From contig NZ_JAPUVI010000043.1 in NCBI RefSeq assembly GCF_029255285.1, positions 99,407 through 163,406 of the forward strand: a stretch of 64,000 nt of DNA, read 5' to 3'. The stretch comes from Accumulibacter sp. (lineage in GTDB: Bacteria > Pseudomonadota > Gammaproteobacteria > Burkholderiales > Rhodocyclaceae). Below are positions 39,702 to 49,835 of this stretch, in pieces; within the stretch, counting starts at the first letter, position 1; each line of letters starts with the position of its first letter. Both the position numbers and the translations under genes were made by a program. The notes below the pieces were generated by a model. It had not been told where the DNA came from. It did not search any database and worked only from the letters and a program-made list of their open reading frames with translations.

Positions 39702-40517
39702 TCAGACGCGGTAACAATAGAGCCGGGTCTGGCGCGCGTCCGCGAGCTCTATCTCGCGACTGGCTTCGACACCAGGGACGGGGAAGCTGTTGCTCACGAA
39801 CAGACTGCCCGGTCGCATTTCGCGCTGGACCTTCTCCCAAAGGGCCGCCATCGGTGCCGGCGAGAGGAAGGCATAGACGACATCGAAGCTGGCCAGATCG
39901 GTTCGCCAGAAATCGCCCCAGCGCCAGTCGCAATTGGCCAGGCCGGCGGTGAGCAGGCGACCGATGAGCCAAGTGGCCGGCGCGTTTTCGACACCGGTGA
40001 AGCTGGCGTCCGGCCGCTTCCCGGCGAGCGGGCGCAGGACACTGCCGATCCCAGCTCCGAGGTCGAGAAAGCGCAACGCGGGTCGTTCGGCGGTGAGTTC
40101 GGCGAGGGCAAGCGCGGTCGGGCGGTTGGAAAGGTAGAGTGGAACCTGGCCGGTCAGTGCGCCGCGATAGACGAGCAGCAGTGCGATGAAAAGCAGCAGG
40201 AACCAGCCGGGGTCGATGGCCAGACCGGCAACGCCCCAGGCCAGCGGCGCGAAGAACAGGTGGATCAGGCGCCACCACCAGGGCTGGCGTGTGAAACTGG
40301 CCAGCAGAAGAGCGACGCCACCGATGGCGAGTGCGGTTCCCGGCCAAGGCAATTCCTCGTTGCGCATGCCGTAGTAGGGCCAGGCCAGCGACAGCACGGC
40401 CAGGGCCGCTGCCAACTGCAGCGCGAGTTGACGCCGGGGCGACGCACCGATCGCCGGTGGCCGGTTGTCGAGTGGTTCGGGCGAGGCTGTGGTCAAGGCG
40501 CTGATCGGGTTTGCCAT
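39702..40517 (-). CDS. Membrane-anchored class I SAM-dependent methyltransferase
   Basis: A 271-residue protein. Three to four hydrophobic segments occupy residues 28-118 (LALQLAAALAVLSLAWPYYG, then AIGGVALLLASF and WFLLLFIALLLVY). A Rossmann methyltransferase domain follows with motif I FLDLGAGIGSVL and VENAPATWLIG. Membrane tether plus methyltransferase suggests a lipid, quinone or membrane-protein substrate; no family-specific residue decides. It starts 3 bases after the ybaK stop, so the two genes are co-transcribed. Confidence 0.8.
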   Translation of the reverse strand: MANPISALTTASPEPLDNRPPAIGASPRRQLALQLAAALAVLSLAWPYYGMRNEELPWPGTALAIGGVALLLASFTRQPWWWRLIHLFFAPLAWGVAGLAIDPGWFLLLFIALLLVYRGALTGQVPLYLSNRPTALALAELTAERPALRFLDLGAGIGSVLRPLAGKRPDASFTGVENAPATWLIGRLLTAGLANCDWRWGDFWRTDLASFDVVYAFLSPAPMAALWEKVQREMRPGSLFVSNSFPVPGVEASREIELADARQTRLYCYRV

Positions 40518-40520
40518 GCG

Positions 40521-41033
40521 TCAGACGGGAGGCGCATCGTCGGCGTCGCGCCGGGCGACGTCGACCACCTGGGCTCCGGTCATCGCCAGCAGTTCCTCGG
40601 GCGACAGCGCGAAAACGGCATGAGGATGGCCGGCCGCGGCCCAGAGGCTGGTGAAGCGAAGGAGGTCGGCATCGACCAGGACGAGCGTTTCCCTGACGTG
40701 CCCGATCGGGCAGACGCCGCCGATGGCGTAGCCCGTGTGCTCGCGCACGAAGGTCGCGTCGGCCTTGCCGAGCGGACCGACACGTGCGGCGACTTTGTGT
40801 TCGTCGACGCGGTTCGCGCCACTGGCGACGACCATCACCGCGCTGTCGTCTGAAAGCCGGCGGAAGACGATCGACTTGGCGATCTCGGCGATGCTGCAGC
40901 CGAGGCCGGCCGCCGCCTCGGCGGAAGTCCGGCCACTGGCCGGCAGCAGGACGACCGGCTGGCCGTGGCCGATTCGTTGCAGGAGATCGGCCACTCGTTG
41001 GGCGCTTTCGGGGAGTCGAGTTTCTGGATTCAT
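40521..41033 (-). CDS. YbaK/EbsC-family aminoacyl-tRNA deacylase
   Basis: A 170-residue single-domain protein of the ProRS-INS/YbaK superfamily. Features are the catalytic-region Lys in IAEIAKSIVFR, GANRVDEHKVA, and YAIGGVCPIGH. Such enzymes hydrolyse mischarged aminoacyl-tRNA (Cys- or Ala-tRNA-Pro type) in trans. Exact specificity is undetermined. It is divergent from the acyl-CoA dehydrogenase gene across 240 bases. Confidence 0.88.
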   Translation of the reverse strand: MNPETRLPESAQRVADLLQRIGHGQPVVLLPASGRTSAEAAAGLGCSIAEIAKSIVFRRLSDDSAVMVVASGANRVDEHKVAARVGPLGKADATFVREHTGYAIGGVCPIGHVRETLVLVDADLLRFTSLWAAAGHPHAVFALSPEELLAMTGAQVVDVARRDADDAPPV

Positions 41034-41274
41034 GGAGCTTGGGGGCTAGTCTGGCGCCGGCGTGCGGCGTCGCCGCGGCGGCAGGAGAAAGGCCGGCAGT
41101 ATGCCACAGCGCGGCCGCTCACCGGAACGACGCGAGCTGCGGGAGTCCGGTAATTTGTCGATTTGCAAAACATCGCCGCCTTGTTAATCTTCCTCCTCCG
41201 GCGCGCATCGCGAGCGGATCCGACGACCCTGTCGCCGCCGAGGGCCGACTGCCTGCGAAGAGAAGAAGACCACC

Positions 41275-42435
41275 ATGCTCGACTCCACCGACGAACACCA
41301 GGCAATCCGCGACGCCGTGCGCCACCTGTGCCGCCAGTTTCCCGACGAGTACTTCCGCCGCATCGACGCGGAGCGTTCCTATCCCGAGGAATTCGTCGAC
41401 GCGCTGATTGGCGCCGGCTGGCTGTCGGCGATGATTCCCGAAGAGTACGGCGGTTCCGGTCTCGGACTGACGGCGGCCAGCGTCATCCTGGAGGAGATCA
41501 ACCGCAGCGGCGGCAATTCCGCCGCCGTGCACGGCCAGATGTACAACATGGGGACGCTTCTGCGCAACGGCAGCCGAGCGCAGAAAGAGCGCTACCTGCC
41601 GCCAATCGCCGCCGGCAAGTTGCGCATCCAGTCGATGGCGGTGACCGAACCGACGACCGGCAGCGATACGACGCGGATCAGAACGACCGCCGTCAGACAC
41701 GGCGACCGTTACTTGGTGACCGGCCAGAAGGTCTGGATCTCGCGCGTCCAGCATTCGGACCTGATGATCTTGCTGGCGCGCACGACGCCACTCGCCGAAG
41801 TGACGAAGCGATCGGCAGGCCTGTCGGTCTTCATCGTCGACCTGCGCGAGGCCATTGGCCGTGGCCTCAGCGTGCGGCCGATCGCCAACATGGTCAATCA
41901 CGAAACCAACGAACTGTTCTTCGACGATCTCGAGATTCCGGCCGACAACCTGATCGGCGAGGAAGGGCAGGGCTTCCGCTACCTGCTGGACGGACTCAAC
42001 GCCGAGCGGACACTGATCGCCGCCGAGTGCGTCGGCGACGGCTACTGGTTCGTCGAACGTGCGGCTCGCTACGCCAGGCAGCGCATCGTCTTCGACCGGC
42101 CGATCGGCCAGAACCAGGGGGTGCAGTTTCCGATCGCCGAGGCCTTGATCGAAGTCGAGGCGGCCAACCTGATGCGCTATAAGGCGTGTGCCCTGTTCGA
42201 CGCGGCGCGACCCTGCGGCGCCGAAGCCAATATGGCCAAGTACCTTGCCGCCAAGGCTTCGTGGCAGGCGGCCAACGTCTGCCTGCAGACGCACGGCGGC
42301 TTTGGCTTCGCCAACGAGTACGACGTCGAGCGCAAGTTTCGCGAGACGCGTCTGTACCAGGTGGCGCCGATTTCGACCAACCTGATCTTCTCTTACGTTG
42401 CCGAACACCTGCTCGGCCTGCCGCGCGCCTTCTGA
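41275..42435 (+). CDS. Acyl-CoA dehydrogenase
   Basis: A 386-residue FAD enzyme of the standard length. It has the signatures MAVTEPTTGSD and the C-terminal QTHGGFGFANEYDVER, and Glu in LNAERTLIAAE. It introduces the alpha,beta double bond of an acyl-CoA, passing electrons to ETF. The substrate is unknown. A CaiB/BaiF CoA-transferase gene follows after 18 bases, and the two probably activate and oxidise one carboxylic acid. Confidence 0.94.
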   Translation: MLDSTDEHQAIRDAVRHLCRQFPDEYFRRIDAERSYPEEFVDALIGAGWLSAMIPEEYGGSGLGLTAASVILEEINRSGGNSAAVHGQMYNMGTLLRNGSRAQKERYLPPIAAGKLRIQSMAVTEPTTGSDTTRIRTTAVRHGDRYLVTGQKVWISRVQHSDLMILLARTTPLAEVTKRSAGLSVFIVDLREAIGRGLSVRPIANMVNHETNELFFDDLEIPADNLIGEEGQGFRYLLDGLNAERTLIAAECVGDGYWFVERAARYARQRIVFDRPIGQNQGVQFPIAEALIEVEAANLMRYKACALFDAARPCGAEANMAKYLAAKASWQAANVCLQTHGGFGFANEYDVERKFRETRLYQVAPISTNLIFSYVAEHLLGLPRAF

Positions 42436-42453
42436 CACCGCGAGGAAACCGAC

Positions 42454-43632
42454 ATGCGCCCACTCGAAGGCATTACCGTCGTCGCTCTCGAGCACGCCAT
42501 CGCGGCGCCGTTTTGCACTCGCCAACTGGCCGACCTCGGCGCCCGCGTCATCAAGGTCGAGCGACCCGGCAGCGGCGACTTCGCGCGCGCCTACGACGAG
42601 CGCGTGCGCGGTCTGGCGTCGCACTTCGTGTGGACCAACCGCTCGAAAGAGAGCCTGACGCTCGACGTCAAGCATCCTGCGGCAGCCGGCATTCTGGCCA
42701 GTCTTCTCGAGCGGGCCGACGTGCTGGTGCAGAACCTCGCACCCGGCGCCGCGGTGCGCCTCGGCCTGTCGTACGAGGCGCTGAGCGAGCAGCGTCCGCG
42801 CCTCATCGTCTGCGACATCTCGGGTTACGGGACGAGCGGGCCGTATCGCGACAAGAAGGCTTACGACCTGCTGATCCAGAGCGAGTCGGGTTTCCTGTCG
42901 GTCACCGGCTTGCCCGACGCGCCAGCCAAGGCCGGCTGTTCGATCGCCGACATCGCGGCCGGCATGTACGCCTACAGCAACATCCTGGCCGCGCTGCTGC
43001 AGCGCGGCCGTAGCGGGCGCGGCGCCCACGTCGAGGTATCGATGCTCGAAAGCATGGTCGAGTGGATGGGCTATCCGCTGTACTACGCGTTCGATGGCGC
43101 GTCGCCGCCGCCGCGAGCTGGCGCCGCGCATGCGACGATCACCCCCTACGGCCCGTTTACCGCTCGCGACGGCAAGACCGTGATGCTGGGCCTGCAGAAC
43201 GAGCGCGAGTGGGAGGTGTTCTGCCGAGCGGTACTCGAAAAGCCGGAACTGGCCGACGACGCGCGCTTCGCGTCGAGTTCGCGGCGCACGGCGAATCGTC
43301 AGGAACTCGAGGCGCTGATCGTCGCCTGCTTTGCGCAGATCGGGTCCGAGCAGTTGATCGCCCGGCTCGACGCCGCCCGCATCGCCAATGCGCGCCTGAA
43401 CGACATGCACGAAGTCTGGGAACACCCGCAACTGCGCGCGCGCGGGCGGTGGACCGAAGTGGCGACGCCGGCCGGCCCGATTCCGGCGCTGCTGCCGCCG
43501 GGCCAGGTCGACGCCTTTGCGCCGCGCATGGATGCCGTCCCGGCACTCGGCCAGCACACCGACGCCATTCTCGGCGAACTCGGCTGGGACGCGGCGGCGA
43601 TCGACAGCCTGCGGCGGGCCGGGGCGATCTGA
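42454..43632 (+). CDS. CaiB/BaiF-family (class III) CoA-transferase
   Basis: A 392-residue class III CoA-transferase. The N-terminus is RPLEGITVVALEHAIAAPFCTRQLADLGARVIKVE, and the middle region includes CDISGYGTSGPYRDKKAYDLLIQ, where the family's catalytic Asp lies (KAYD). It exchanges CoA between a carboxylate and an acyl-CoA such as succinyl-CoA. It is paired with the acyl-CoA dehydrogenase upstream. Confidence 0.93.
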   Translation: MRPLEGITVVALEHAIAAPFCTRQLADLGARVIKVERPGSGDFARAYDERVRGLASHFVWTNRSKESLTLDVKHPAAAGILASLLERADVLVQNLAPGAAVRLGLSYEALSEQRPRLIVCDISGYGTSGPYRDKKAYDLLIQSESGFLSVTGLPDAPAKAGCSIADIAAGMYAYSNILAALLQRGRSGRGAHVEVSMLESMVEWMGYPLYYAFDGASPPPRAGAAHATITPYGPFTARDGKTVMLGLQNEREWEVFCRAVLEKPELADDARFASSSRRTANRQELEALIVACFAQIGSEQLIARLDAARIANARLNDMHEVWEHPQLRARGRWTEVATPAGPIPALLPPGQVDAFAPRMDAVPALGQHTDAILGELGWDAAAIDSLRRAGAI

Positions 43633-43779
43633 GCGACTGTCCATCGCGCTTGGCGAGTGGGGAATGGCCGATGCCCGGCGGCCGATGGGCGGCGAAATGC
43701 CGCTACAATGCCTTGCCCATCGACTGCCTTGGCCCTAACGGCGGCGCCCCAATTCCCTATCGATCGGAGAAGCATAGGT

Positions 43780-46587
43780 GTGAGCGCTTTTCGACCCTCG
43801 TCACGTCTGCCCGGTCCGGCGGCCGTACCGTCCCACAACCCGGCCTGGTGGCGGCGCTGGCCAGTCGCGGTTTACGCGGTCACCCTGGTCGTCGTCGTTA
43901 CCGCGGCGGCCTTTGCGGTGAGCTACCGGATCCAGACCGATGGCCTCGTACGCTATGCGAACAGCCAGGAAAACGCCCATGCCGAGGTTGCCGCGCATAC
44001 CGCTCGCGTGGTTTTCGAGGCCGAAATCAAGCGCCTCGAAGCGGTCGCCACGCTTCTGGCGGCCGACGGAGAGATCGCTGGGATCGCCGGCAGTGCGGCC
44101 GCAGGCAAGGAGATGCGCGATCGCCTCGACCGCAAGCTGGGCGGCACGGTCGCCGACCAGATCGAGATCTATGCTCGGTCCGGCGAATTGCGCTTCCAAA
44201 CCGCGGCCGACGACGCGCTGGCTTACGCCAAGGAGTCCCCGGGCGCCGCGCGCGCCTTGCGCGGGGTCTCGGGCACCTACTTCGTTCAGGCCCCCAGCGG
44301 ATTCATCGTCCGTGTCGCGACACCCATCGTTGACTCGGCCGGCATCGCCGGTGCGGTCGTCGTCGGCACTCGCTTCGACGACTACTATGCTTCGCGGTTT
44401 GCCGATCAGGTCGCCGCCGAAGTGTTTTTCACTACCGTCGAGGCGGTCGGGGCGGCGTCGAGTCCCAAGCGGCGAAGCGAGGTTTTTCGCCCGGAAATCA
44501 TTCGCCAAGCAATCCAGCAGTTTGTTCCGCAAACGGTGAGCGATCCGGCGCACAATCACACGCGTGTGTACTTGCCGATGCGTCTGGCGGGAGAAACCTT
44601 CGTCCTCATTGTCGAAGTCGACCATGGCAAGGCAGCCGAATTGGCGGCCGAAATCCGGGCGCATTCGGTGCAATTGTTTGCCGGGATCGCAGCACTCGGC
44701 ATACTGGTCAGCGGTGTGCTGCTGCATTACGCGGTTCGACCCTTGCGCGACCTGCGCAACGAAGCCGCCGAACTGGCCGCGCGGTTTGCCGGCAAGGTTC
44801 ACGTGTTGCGCTCGGTCAACGAGGTCGCCGATCTCAAGAACTCCTTCGAAGGAGTACGCGAGGCGGCTACCGCCTACGCGCGCCGACTGGAGGAGCAAGG
44901 GGCGACGCAATCCTTGATGGTCTTTTGCGCGCAGACAGCCAATCGCAACGCCGCCGCGGAATCCGCCTTGTTCGACATCATGGAAAGGGTACGTACGCAC
45001 ATTGCCTGGCCAGCGGCCGGCCTCGCTTTACCTGCCAGTGCGGGTGAAATGGGCGAGTTTCGCGTGCAGCGGGGGGCCAGTTCGTCGACGCTGGCGGCGA
45101 CGAACTTTCCCGCGGCGGACGCGGAAGCGCTCTGCGACGGAAGTCGCGTACCGCTCTGGCTGGACGACACGGCAGAGTCGCGGATGCCGGCGCGGCTGCG
45201 CTCGGCTTTCGATCCGGAATCCCGTTATCCTACCGCCGCCATCATTCCCCTGATCGGCGGCGGCCGCCTGACGGCCCTGATGGCCTTCTTCCACGATCAG
45301 CGCCTGACCCTGAACGCGAACCTGAACGACATCCTCTGGTACGTGATGCAGGAGTGCAGTCAGATCGTCGAGCGCCGCGCGAGCGAAATCGAGCTGCGAT
45401 TGGCCAAGGAGTCGGCCGACGCCGCCAACCGAGCGAAGTCGGAATTTCTCGCCAACATGAGCCACGAAATCCGCACCCCGATGAACGGCATTCTGGGTGT
45501 CACGGAACTTCTGCTCAACACCCCGCTGGACGCCGAACAGCGCCACCTCGCCGTGACCGTCCTCAACTCCGGCGAGTCCTTGCTTCACATTCTCAACGAC
45601 ATCCTCGACTTTTCCCGCATCGAAGCCGGGCGTCTGGTGCTCGAGGAGGCGCCGTTCGATGCCGCCGTCGTCGTCGCCGAGACCTGCGAACTGCTGGCCA
45701 CTCAGGCGCTGGAAAAGGCCGTCCGACTCGACTGGAAGGCAGATCGCCTGGGCCAGCTTCTGGTCGTCGGCGACGCTTACCGTTTCCGCCAGATCGTTAC
45801 CAATCTGGTTGGCAATGCGATCAAGTTCACTCCGGCCGGTCGTGTCGATGTGTCGCTCACGAGGCGGGTGGAAGGCGACCGGGTGGCGATCGAATGCGTG
45901 GTTGCCGATACCGGCATCGGCATCGACGAAGATACCTTGCGTAGACTCTTCCGGCCCTTCACCCAGGGCAATACGGCGATGACGCGCCGCTTCGGCGGTA
46001 CCGGTCTCGGACTTTCGATCACGCGCCATCTGCTCGAACTGATGGGAGGGTCGATAGCGGCTGCCAGCGAACCTGGCAAGGGGTCAACGTTCAGCTTTGC
46101 GCTGACGCTGCCGCTTGCGCCGTCGCCGAACGGTGTCGCGGAAACGGCCACCAACGAAGCTGCCATGCTACCCACCCGACCGGCGCACATCCTGCTGGTC
46201 GAAGACAACGCGGTGAACAGCCTCGTCGCGAGCGCCACTCTGGAGAGTGCCGGGCATACTGTGGTCATCGCGGAGAACGGGCGAGAGGCACTCGAAAAGA
46301 TGGTCGATGAACATTTCGATCTCGTACTGATGGACTGCCAGATGCCCGAGATGGATGGCTTCGAAGCTCTGGCGCTGATCCGTGCGGGCGGTGGCGGGCG
46401 TTACCCGCTCGAGGAGCAACGGCAGATTCCGGTCATCGCCCTGACCGCCAATGCCAGAGTCGGCGACGCCGACCGGTGCCTGCAGGCGGGCTTCGACGCT
46501 TATCTGGCGAAACCGTTTCGCCCGAAGGCGCTACTCGAACTGGTTGGCAAATGGGCGTCGACCAGGGCGCCCAGGCCCGTTGCCTGA
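43780..46587 (+). CDS. Hybrid sensor histidine kinase with receiver domain
   Basis: A 935-residue membrane kinase. There is a TM helix at about 28-50, a periplasmic CACHE-like sensor (about 55-300) and a second TM near 305-325, then a linker and a GAF-like region. The HisKA has His562 in [11 protein letters not shown], the ATPase has [10 protein letters not shown] and GGTGLGLSI, and a C-terminal receiver has Asp852 in [11 protein letters not shown]. No DNA-binding output is fused. GTG 43780 is chosen with GGAGA upstream; an earlier in-frame ATG adds about 40 unlike residues. A Tat-exported binding protein gene follows after 56 bases and may feed the sensor. Confidence 0.92.
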   Translation: MSAFRPSSRLPGPAAVPSHNPAWWRRWPVAVYAVTLVVVVTAAAFAVSYRIQTDGLVRYANSQENAHAEVAAHTARVVFEAEIKRLEAVATLLAADGEIAGIAGSAAAGKEMRDRLDRKLGGTVADQIEIYARSGELRFQTAADDALAYAKESPGAARALRGVSGTYFVQAPSGFIVRVATPIVDSAGIAGAVVVGTRFDDYYASRFADQVAAEVFFTTVEAVGAASSPKRRSEVFRPEIIRQAIQQFVPQTVSDPAHNHTRVYLPMRLAGETFVLIVEVDHGKAAELAAEIRAHSVQLFAGIAALGILVSGVLLHYAVRPLRDLRNEAAELAARFAGKVHVLRSVNEVADLKNSFEGVREAATAYARRLEEQGATQSLMVFCAQTANRNAAAESALFDIMERVRTHIAWPAAGLALPASAGEMGEFRVQRGASSSTLAATNFPAADAEALCDGSRVPLWLDDTAESRMPARLRSAFDPESRYPTAAIIPLIGGGRLTALMAFFHDQRLTLNANLNDILWYVMQECSQIVERRASEIELRLAKESADAANRAKSEFLANMSHEIRTPMNGILGVTELLLNTPLDAEQRHLAVTVLNSGESLLHILNDILDFSRIEAGRLVLEEAPFDAAVVVAETCELLATQALEKAVRLDWKADRLGQLLVVGDAYRFRQIVTNLVGNAIKFTPAGRVDVSLTRRVEGDRVAIECVVADTGIGIDEDTLRRLFRPFTQGNTAMTRRFGGTGLGLSITRHLLELMGGSIAAASEPGKGSTFSFALTLPLAPSPNGVAETATNEAAMLPTRPAHILLVEDNAVNSLVASATLESAGHTVVIAENGREALEKMVDEHFDLVLMDCQMPEMDGFEALALIRAGGGGRYPLEEQRQIPVIALTANARVGDADRCLQAGFDAYLAKPFRPKALLELVGKWASTRAPRPVA

Positions 46588-46643
46588 ACGGCCTGCTGAC
46601 GATGGCTCGAAGAATCCCGTCTCTGATCCCGGAGGTTTCGGAC

Positions 46644-47825
46644 ATGTCGCTCGATCGAAGACGTTTCCTCGTAGGTACCGGCGCCCTGGCCGCCGCTGGC
46701 TTTGCCGGCTTGTCGCCGGCGGACGCCGCGGAAGGCGCACCAGTCCGCATCGGTTATGCGATCGCGCGCAGTGGACCTTTCGCCGCGGCGGCACAAGTGA
46801 CCCAGGAACCCACCTATCTGCTTTGGGCCGAGCAGGTGAATGCCGCTGGCGGTCTGCAATTGCCGGGAGGTCGACGGCGCATCCAGTTGATCGGAGTCGA
46901 CGACGAAAGCCGGGAAGATGTGTCGACCGCCGCTTATCTCGCGCTGATGGCGCGCGACAAGGTGGACCTGATCCTGGCGCCCTGGGGAACGCGCATGACC
47001 CTGGGGGTCGCGCCCTTGGCCAACAAGTTCGGTTATCCGCTGATCGCGCCGACGGCCAATACGCGCAAGCTGGTCGAAATGAACCTGCCTTACTACTTCT
47101 CGGCCCTGCAGCAAAGCAATCTGCTGATGGAGGCACTAGCCGACATGTTCGCAGCGCAACACGTGAAAACGGTTGCGACGGTTTATTCGGAAGACCCCTT
47201 CGGCACTGATCTCGCGACATCCCTGCAACTGGCCATGAAAGCCAGGAAGATCGATCTCATCGAACTACGCGCCTACGTGCCCGGGCAGCTCGATACGGCG
47301 TCGGCGCTGCGATCGATCATGAGGAAGCGACCGGAGGCCTTCGTCGGACTGACCTACCCGGTCGAGACAGACGCCATTACCGTGCAGGCGAAAGAACTGG
47401 GATTCCGGCCACGGTTTATCTACCTGGCCGTCGGCACCGCCTACCCGACCTACGCCGAGAAGTTCGGAGCGGCCTGCGAAGGCATTCTCGGGATCGGCTC
47501 CTGGAATGCCAAGACGAGCGTCGGCGCACGCTCCTATTTCGACGCCCATGTGGCGCGCTTTGGCCGCCAACCGGATCGCTGGGCGAGCGGTCACACCTAC
47601 GCGGCGTTGCAAGTGATTCAGGCGGCGGCGGCCAAGGTCGGTCTCCACCGGCGGGCGATGCGCGACGAAATCGCGGCGCGGGCGCACGACAGTATCCTCG
47701 GTTCGATCGAGTTTCGCCGCGGCGAACTGTCGTCGATCCCCGGCACCGTCGGCCAGTGGCAGAAAGGCGAATTCGAGGTCGTCTGGCCGCCCGAGCGGGC
47801 GACCGCGAAGCTCGTCGGGAACTGA
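46644..47825 (+). CDS. Tat-exported ABC-type substrate-binding protein (branched-chain amino-acid/Leu-binding fold)
   Basis: A 393-residue periplasmic binding protein. The N-terminus MSLDRRRFLVGTGALAAAGF is a twin-arginine signal ending near ADAAEG. The mature part has the type I fold (VRIGYAIARSGPFAAAAQ, VNAAGGLQLPGGRRRIQL). The ligand is unknown. GGAGG at 46631-46635 supports the start. No permease or ATPase gene is adjacent, so it may act as a sensory co-receptor of the hybrid kinase upstream rather than as a transporter part. Confidence 0.88.
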   Translation: MSLDRRRFLVGTGALAAAGFAGLSPADAAEGAPVRIGYAIARSGPFAAAAQVTQEPTYLLWAEQVNAAGGLQLPGGRRRIQLIGVDDESREDVSTAAYLALMARDKVDLILAPWGTRMTLGVAPLANKFGYPLIAPTANTRKLVEMNLPYYFSALQQSNLLMEALADMFAAQHVKTVATVYSEDPFGTDLATSLQLAMKARKIDLIELRAYVPGQLDTASALRSIMRKRPEAFVGLTYPVETDAITVQAKELGFRPRFIYLAVGTAYPTYAEKFGAACEGILGIGSWNAKTSVGARSYFDAHVARFGRQPDRWASGHTYAALQVIQAAAAKVGLHRRAMRDEIAARAHDSILGSIEFRRGELSSIPGTVGQWQKGEFEVVWPPERATAKLVGN

Positions 47826-47975
47826 AGATTCGCGGCTTCGCGGGGTCACGGTGACGCCCGGGCTACCCCCGGCAACGCTTCCGTCGTGCTTCCTGAGGTT
47901 GCGGCCGCACGCTCGCCATCGAGTCATCTGCCTGAAAGAGAAAGGGCGTGGAGGAGAATCAGAAGTCCGGGACGC

Positions 47976-48704
47976 CTATGGCCATCCGCCGGTGAAGTTG
48001 ACGACCTGAGCGGTGGTAAACGGGGAACGCCCAGAGGCCAGAAATTCGATCAGTTCACCGACTTCCTGCGGCTCGCCGAGACGCCCCATGGGAACCTTGC
48101 TGGCGATCTCCCGGCGTCCGGCGGGGTCGTCGATGAATCTTGCACGCGGGTAATACGCTTCGCTGTAGAGATAGTTCGGTGCCACGACATTCACTTGTAT
48201 GCCGAAAGGCGCCGCCTCCTTTGCCAAGGCCATGGCGAAAGCCGTCGTGCCGGCGCGTACCGAGGTGGCTACGGAAAACCCGGGTTCGGGCTGGAGATAG
48301 CGCGCGGATGTGATGAAGACGAAGCAGCCGCGACGCGCCAGCTTCATCGGCGGCAACAGCAGTTGCGTCAGACGATACGGAAAGATCAGCAGGGCCTCGA
48401 CGCTTTGGCGCAGCGTTTCGAGCGAGACGTCTTCTATCGGCAACGGCGTATTGGGAAAGACATCGTTGGAAACCACGGCACCGATGGCGAGCCCGCGTTC
48501 TTTCAACTCTTCGGTAATGGCCTCCGGTGTTTGTCCGCGCAGCGCGACCGCGCCCGCCTGTTCGCTTTCGAAACGCCGGGCAACGTCGGGGTCGACAAAA
48601 CTGGTGTCGTGACAAGCCACGCGGTGTCGTTCCCGGAGTAACACTGGAACCACGCCGGGCCCAACATATTGGCAGGCATGGGTCAGCAGCAAGGCATTCA
48701 TCAT
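47976..48704 (-). CDS. Halohydrin dehalogenase-like SDR lacking the catalytic tyrosine
   Basis: A 242-residue SDR-fold protein. The N-terminus lacks the TGxxxGxG nucleotide loop (it has THACQYVGPG), as in halohydrin dehalogenases. ACHDTSF, VVSNDVF, FITSA, APNYLYSEAYYP and GELIEFLASG all resemble HheC. The triad positions by spacing are Ser133, Ala146 and Arg150: Ser and Arg are kept, but the expected Tyr is Ala. It is thus either inactive, altered in chemistry, or using another residue such as Tyr136. ATG 48704 follows GGAGG. It is the last gene of the TetR-thioesterase-SDR set. Confidence 0.8.
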   Translation of the reverse strand: MMNALLLTHACQYVGPGVVPVLLRERHRVACHDTSFVDPDVARRFESEQAGAVALRGQTPEAITEELKERGLAIGAVVSNDVFPNTPLPIEDVSLETLRQSVEALLIFPYRLTQLLLPPMKLARRGCFVFITSARYLQPEPGFSVATSVRAGTTAFAMALAKEAAPFGIQVNVVAPNYLYSEAYYPRARFIDDPAGRREIASKVPMGRLGEPQEVGELIEFLASGRSPFTTAQVVNFTGGWP

Positions 48705-48737
48705 CACGCGCTCCCTCCGCTCAAAGATCAACGCGCC

Positions 48738-49142
48738 TCAAAGCAGTGCCTCAAACGCCTGCCGGGCGACATCGGAAAAGGCTTGTGAACGCCGCGTCGC
48801 CGCACTGACATGGACGATCACCGTGCTCGCCGTCGCCGCGTGCTGGCCGTTCTGGAACAGCCCTTGTTCGAGAGTAATCGAACTGCGGCCGATTTTGCCC
48901 GCACGGGTCCCGATATCGACACGGCCGGGCCAAGTGATTTCAGCGTGCAGATCGAGGGTCAAACGGGCAATTACGAAGGAGCACTGCTGATCTGCCAAGG
49001 GTCGATGCGGGTTGTAGAGCAATTCCACACGGCCGGTTTCCAGCATGCTGGCAAAAACGGCGTTGTTGACGTGGCCTTGGCGATCGGTGTCGACGTAGCG
49101 CAGTTTTTCGTAGGTCCGTAGCGGGAAATCATCGATGGTCAT
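48738..49142 (-). CDS. 4-hydroxybenzoyl-CoA thioesterase-type (hotdog) acyl-CoA thioesterase
   Basis: A 134-residue hotdog thioesterase with the 4HBT-type motif YVDTDRQGHVNNAVFASMLETGR, which contains the catalytic Asp. It hydrolyses an acyl-CoA thioester; the substrate is unknown. ATG 49142 overlaps the TetR gene's end by 14 bases, so translation is coupled. The open frame upstream is antisense-like and not family-related. Confidence 0.88.
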   Translation of the reverse strand: MTIDDFPLRTYEKLRYVDTDRQGHVNNAVFASMLETGRVELLYNPHRPLADQQCSFVIARLTLDLHAEITWPGRVDIGTRAGKIGRSSITLEQGLFQNGQHAATASTVIVHVSAATRRSQAFSDVARQAFEALL

Positions 49143-49794
49143 GGCTTTGAGCTTCGTCTCGGTTTCTTGCCTGATCGGGCACTTCCAGATGGGTTGGCGA
49201 TGCGTTGTCCGGCGGGAACATGCGCTGGACTGCTTGCCGGCAAACGGTGAGGATTTGTTGAGAAAAAACCGGGTCGTCGACCGCGCGGGCCAGCGAAATG
49301 CCGCCGACACACAAAGCCATGAAGGCGATGGCGTCGTCCAGGCGTGCCGGGTCGATCGGGCTACCTTCGTCGAGAGGAACGCAGATGGCGTGCAACGACT
49401 TGCGCAATTCCTCCTCGTAGACCTTCTTGAAGGCGGAATTACTTCTCGCCGCATCCGACGCCAGGGCGGCTAGCGCGCAACTGTCGGTCAGATCATCGCG
49501 ATGCGCCGTCGTCAGATAGCGTTTGCCCAGCCGCAGCAGCCGACTCGGCCAGGATTCCTTCCGCGCTTGCCCCATCCAGCGCGGACGGTTGTCGAGCAAG
49601 GCGAAGCGAAAGGCCGCCGCCGCCAGTTCCTCCTTGTTATTGAAGTGCGCGTAAAACGCCCCATGCGTCAGTCCCGCTTCCTGCATCACGGGGGCGATGG
49701 CGGCACCGGAAAGCCCCTCAGCACGCAGGCGGGAAGCGCTCGCCGTCAAGATGCGCCGCAGCGAAGCTTCTTTGAGATCGGATCGACTGGCCAT
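49129..49794 (-). CDS. TetR-family transcriptional regulator
   Basis: A 221-residue repressor. The N-terminal HTH contains IAPVMQEAGLTHGAFYAHFNNKEEL, and the C-terminal ligand domain resembles the TetR_C group with ALASDAARS. It is first in an operon with the thioesterase and SDR genes. A perfect palindrome lies 7-28 bases before its start, so it very likely represses itself and the two enzymes until a ligand (probably an acyl-CoA or a xenobiotic) binds. Confidence 0.92.
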   Translation of the reverse strand: MASRSDLKEASLRRILTASASRLRAEGLSGAAIAPVMQEAGLTHGAFYAHFNNKEELAAAAFRFALLDNRPRWMGQARKESWPSRLLRLGKRYLTTAHRDDLTDSCALAALASDAARSNSAFKKVYEEELRKSLHAICVPLDEGSPIDPARLDDAIAFMALCVGGISLARAVDDPVFSQQILTVCRQAVQRMFPPDNASPTHLEVPDQARNRDEAQSHDHR

Positions 49795-49800
49795 GGTTTA

Positions 49801-49822
49801 TCGCATGATGTGTATCATGCGA
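49801..49822. promoter_or_regulatory. Likely TetR operator (perfect palindrome)
   Basis: TCGCATGAT-GTGT-ATCATGCGA: 9-base arms, 4-base spacer, no mismatches, immediately upstream of the TetR start codon. Confidence 0.8.
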
Positions 49823-49835
49823 GAATGTCTCATAG

